Shown here piece after piece: positions 62,106-64,000 of a stretch of 64,000 bases of DNA (position 1 is its first letter; each line of letters starts with the position of its first letter). Made by a program: the position numbers and the translations under genes. The DNA is from Rubrivivax sp. (GTDB taxonomy: Bacteria; Pseudomonadota; Gammaproteobacteria; Burkholderiales; Burkholderiaceae_C): positions 1-64,000 of the forward strand of contig JALHPY010000003.1 in assembly GCA_022842305.1 (NCBI GenBank). The letters are read 5' to 3'. Below the pieces are notes generated by a model that worked only from the letters and a program-made list of their open reading frames with translations, was not told the DNA's origin and made no database searches.

Positions 62106-63992
62106 TCATTTGATCAATTCGAGTGCGGCAGTGGCCAGTCGTCGAGCGCCGGTCATGCTGAGGTGGTTGTCGTCGAAATACAGTGGTCGTTCACCATCGA
62201 CAACCTCGCATCGACCTGTTGCGCACAGCATTTGTGAGGTCCCGAGCGTGAGCACCCCGGCCTGCGCGGACAGACGGCCCAGCACTTGCAGTGCGGCCTG
62301 TTGGGCGGCGCGGTACTCCGTCAGTGGCTGGCCGAAGTCTGCCGCGGGTCGACCGCGCCCTGAAAGTGCGGCCAGCGCGGCGGGAACCGGATAGGGGTAG
62401 ATCGGAAAGGGCTCCACCAAGATGACCTGCTTGCCTGCAGACTTGAGAGCCTTGATGGAATGCGCCAGCGACGCCTCAAATGCCTGCGCGTCCAGGCGCA
62501 AGTAATGCTCGTAGCGCGCGACCAAGAGTACCTGGACCACGCTCTCGTCTGCCACCAAGCCCCGAAGGGTTTCATCGTTGTGGGAGGCGCACAATGGGCG
62601 GCCGGGCACCACGAATCCGATCGAAGGTGGGCAGGTCGAGGAAGTTATCTGGATCACGGAACGACGCTGGCCCCTGGCCAGTTCGCCCAAGGCCGCCGCA
62701 AGTTCAACACCGTGACTGTCCGCCCAGACCGCAATGTGCTGCACGGAACTTGGATGACCAAAGCGGCAACGATCCTTGTACGCCACGATGTCCTCCGGTC
62801 CATCGTGGCAGCGGCGGCGCTGCGGACTGAAATCCTGCGAGCCCGCTTGCAGGCGAACCTGCTGCGCCGACATCGGCTGCACCGACGACGTGTGCTGGAC
62901 CAAGAGCCACGATACGCTCAGGGTCAGGGCAATGGCCGCGGCGCCAAACGCCAGCAGGCGCAAGTCATGGTGCGATGCTCGACGTACCGGCGCCTCCACC
63001 CATCGCAGCGATGCTTGTGCTAAGCCAATAGCCACCACAACAGCCAACGCGGCCTGCATTGCCGAAGGTTCTCCCAGGATCATGTGACGCGCGAAGACCA
63101 GCACGGGCCAATGCCAAAGGTAGAGCGAAAACGACAACGCGCCCAGCCAGCGCAGGGGTCGTGTGGAGAGCACGCGTCCGACCAAGGTCGGGCCTTGGCC
63201 ACCGGTCCAGATGATCAGGGCTGCACCCAGGCAGGGCAGCAGCGCGGCCATGCCGGGAAAGGGCGTCCGTGAACTCAGCGCAATGCAGGCGATCACGATC
63301 ATGGCAAGACCAGCGGCAGCCGCGACCTCGCGCATGACCCACAAGCCAACCGCGCCGCGGAATGAGACGGCCAACAGCGAGCCAATCATCAGTTCGAACG
63401 TTCGCGAAAGCGCCGAGTAGAAGGCCAATGACGGATCGGTGGGCACCAGCCAAATGCTGAGAGCCAATGACACGATGCCGATCAACCCTAGCACCACTGG
63501 AATCCATCGTCGGCAGCGCCTTGCCAGCCACGCCAGCAGGAGGGGAAAGACGATGTAGTACTGCTCCTCAACCGCAAGCGACCAGGTGTGTACCAGCGGC
63601 TTCAACTCCGTGGCAGCTTCGAAGTAGCCGGTGCTCCGGTAGAGTTCCATGTTGGAGAGAAACACTGCCGTGGCGCCGAGCGTGCGGCCGAATCCCTGCA
63701 GAGCAGACGGTGACAGCAAAACGATCGCGGCCGGCACTACCACCGCTAGCATCGCAAACAGAGCTGGAAAGATGCGGCGTACCCGCGCTCCGTAAAAGGA
63801 CGCGATCGAGTACTGCCCTGCCTCAAGCCGCTGCATAAGCAATTGTGTGATCAAGAAGCCCGAGATCACGAAGAAGACATCGACGCCGACGAATCCGCCG
63901 GGTAAGGCGGTGGGGAAGGCGTGGAAAGCAACTACCGGCGCGATGGCCAGCGCGCGCAGCCCTTCGATATCCGGACGAAAGCGCAGGGTCAC
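62106..63992 (-). CDS. Membrane O-acyltransferase with C-terminal SGNH domain (OafA/YrhL type)
   Basis: Protein of 628 residues. The acyltransferase-3 domain starts RFRPDIEGLRALAIAPVVAFH and includes GGFVGVDVFFVISGFLITQL and SFYGARVRRIFPALF, with about ten membrane helices to residue 370. The SGNH domain follows: IAVWADSHGVELAAALG (block I Ser) and YFDDNHLSMTGARRL (block V Asp-His). It transfers acetyl groups across the membrane to extracellular glycans. The likely start is GTG at 63992, but the frame stays open to the window edge, so an upstream start is possible. Confidence 0.9.
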   Translation of the reverse strand: MTLRFRPDIEGLRALAIAPVVAFHAFPTALPGGFVGVDVFFVISGFLITQLLMQRLEAGQYSIASFYGARVRRIFPALFAMLAVVVPAAIVLLSPSALQGFGRTLGATAVFLSNMELYRSTGYFEAATELKPLVHTWSLAVEEQYYIVFPLLLAWLARRCRRWIPVVLGLIGIVSLALSIWLVPTDPSLAFYSALSRTFELMIGSLLAVSFRGAVGLWVMREVAAAAGLAMIVIACIALSSRTPFPGMAALLPCLGAALIIWTGGQGPTLVGRVLSTRPLRWLGALSFSLYLWHWPVLVFARHMILGEPSAMQAALAVVVAIGLAQASLRWVEAPVRRASHHDLRLLAFGAAAIALTLSVSWLLVQHTSSVQPMSAQQVRLQAGSQDFSPQRRRCHDGPEDIVAYKDRCRFGHPSSVQHIAVWADSHGVELAAALGELARGQRRSVIQITSSTCPPSIGFVVPGRPLCASHNDETLRGLVADESVVQVLLVARYEHYLRLDAQAFEASLAHSIKALKSAGKQVILVEPFPIYPYPVPAALAALSGRGRPAADFGQPLTEYRAAQQAALQVLGRLSAQAGVLTLGTSQMLCATGRCEVVDGERPLYFDDNHLSMTGARRLATAALELIK

Positions 63993-64000
63993 GGCGTCTT

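Noticed and set aside
61782-62109. Possible transposase remnant in the gap before the acyltransferase
   Set aside because: Short frames contain Cys and Trp residues that recall zinc-binding ends of some transposases, but no DDE motif or terminal repeat was found.

Overview
The window is a GC-rich chromosomal segment of a betaproteobacterium, most likely a Burkholderiales relative of Leptothrix, Rubrivivax or Ideonella. That is inferred from codon use, the complete XrtA/PEP-CTERM apparatus and the compact gene packing; no 16S gene is present. There are no tRNA or rRNA genes, CRISPR arrays or intact insertion sequences.

Layout: (1) 1-5.3 kb holds the end of an outer-membrane efflux gene followed by cusB and cusA, a Cu(I)/Ag(I) tripartite RND exporter. 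(2) 5.4-10.3 kb is a five-gene catabolic operon (metallo-beta-lactamase-fold protein, VOC protein, flavin aromatic hydroxylase, DUF2783-type small protein, fumarylacetoacetase). (3) 10.4-11.4 kb is a nucleotide-sugar 4-epimerase. (4) 11.4-20.0 kb, minus strand, reads EpsB-like glycosyltransferase, PrsK, PrsR, PrsT and an HtrA-like serine protease; this is the two-component/sigma-54 control module of PEP-CTERM genes. (5) 20.0-24.9 kb is an insert with a Tat-signal protein, a PqqD-like chaperone, an HprK-like kinase and a nucleotidyltransferase on the plus strand, then one PEP-CTERM substrate gene on the minus strand. (6) 25.1-28.5 kb is a second, inverted and decayed copy of the control module: a fused remnant of the glycosyltransferase and of prsR, then an intact second prsT. 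(7) 28.6-51.2 kb is the main exopolysaccharide/exosortase A operon: export lipoprotein, chain-length protein, tyrosine autokinase, outer-membrane protein, ATPase, WecB, deacetylase, FemAB-like protein, glycosyltransferases, XrtA-EpsI, two UDP-sugar dehydrogenases, amidotransferase, O-ligase and a second deacetylase. (8) 51.2-56.4 kb has a divergent pair: an asparagine-synthetase-like protein without the glutaminase cysteine and a large Tat lipoprotein. (9) 56.7-64 kb is a looser, less GC-biased accessory stretch with two glycosyltransferases, a GMC-type oxidoreductase, a methyltransferase and a membrane O-acyltransferase.

How it works together: regions 4 and 7 build and export an extracellular polysaccharide and sort PEP-CTERM proteins through XrtA. 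PrsK/PrsR with sigma-54 should switch on the target genes. A 17-base imperfect inverted repeat resembling TGTAAG-N6-CGACA occurs upstream of the PEP-CTERM gene (with a near-consensus -24/-12 promoter), upstream of the PqqD/HprK operon (with a weaker -24/-12 promoter) and, in weaker form, at other starts. I propose it as the PrsR operator. If so, the PqqD-HprK-nucleotidyltransferase set, which resembles tailoring enzymes of ribosomal peptides, is co-regulated with exosortase substrates.
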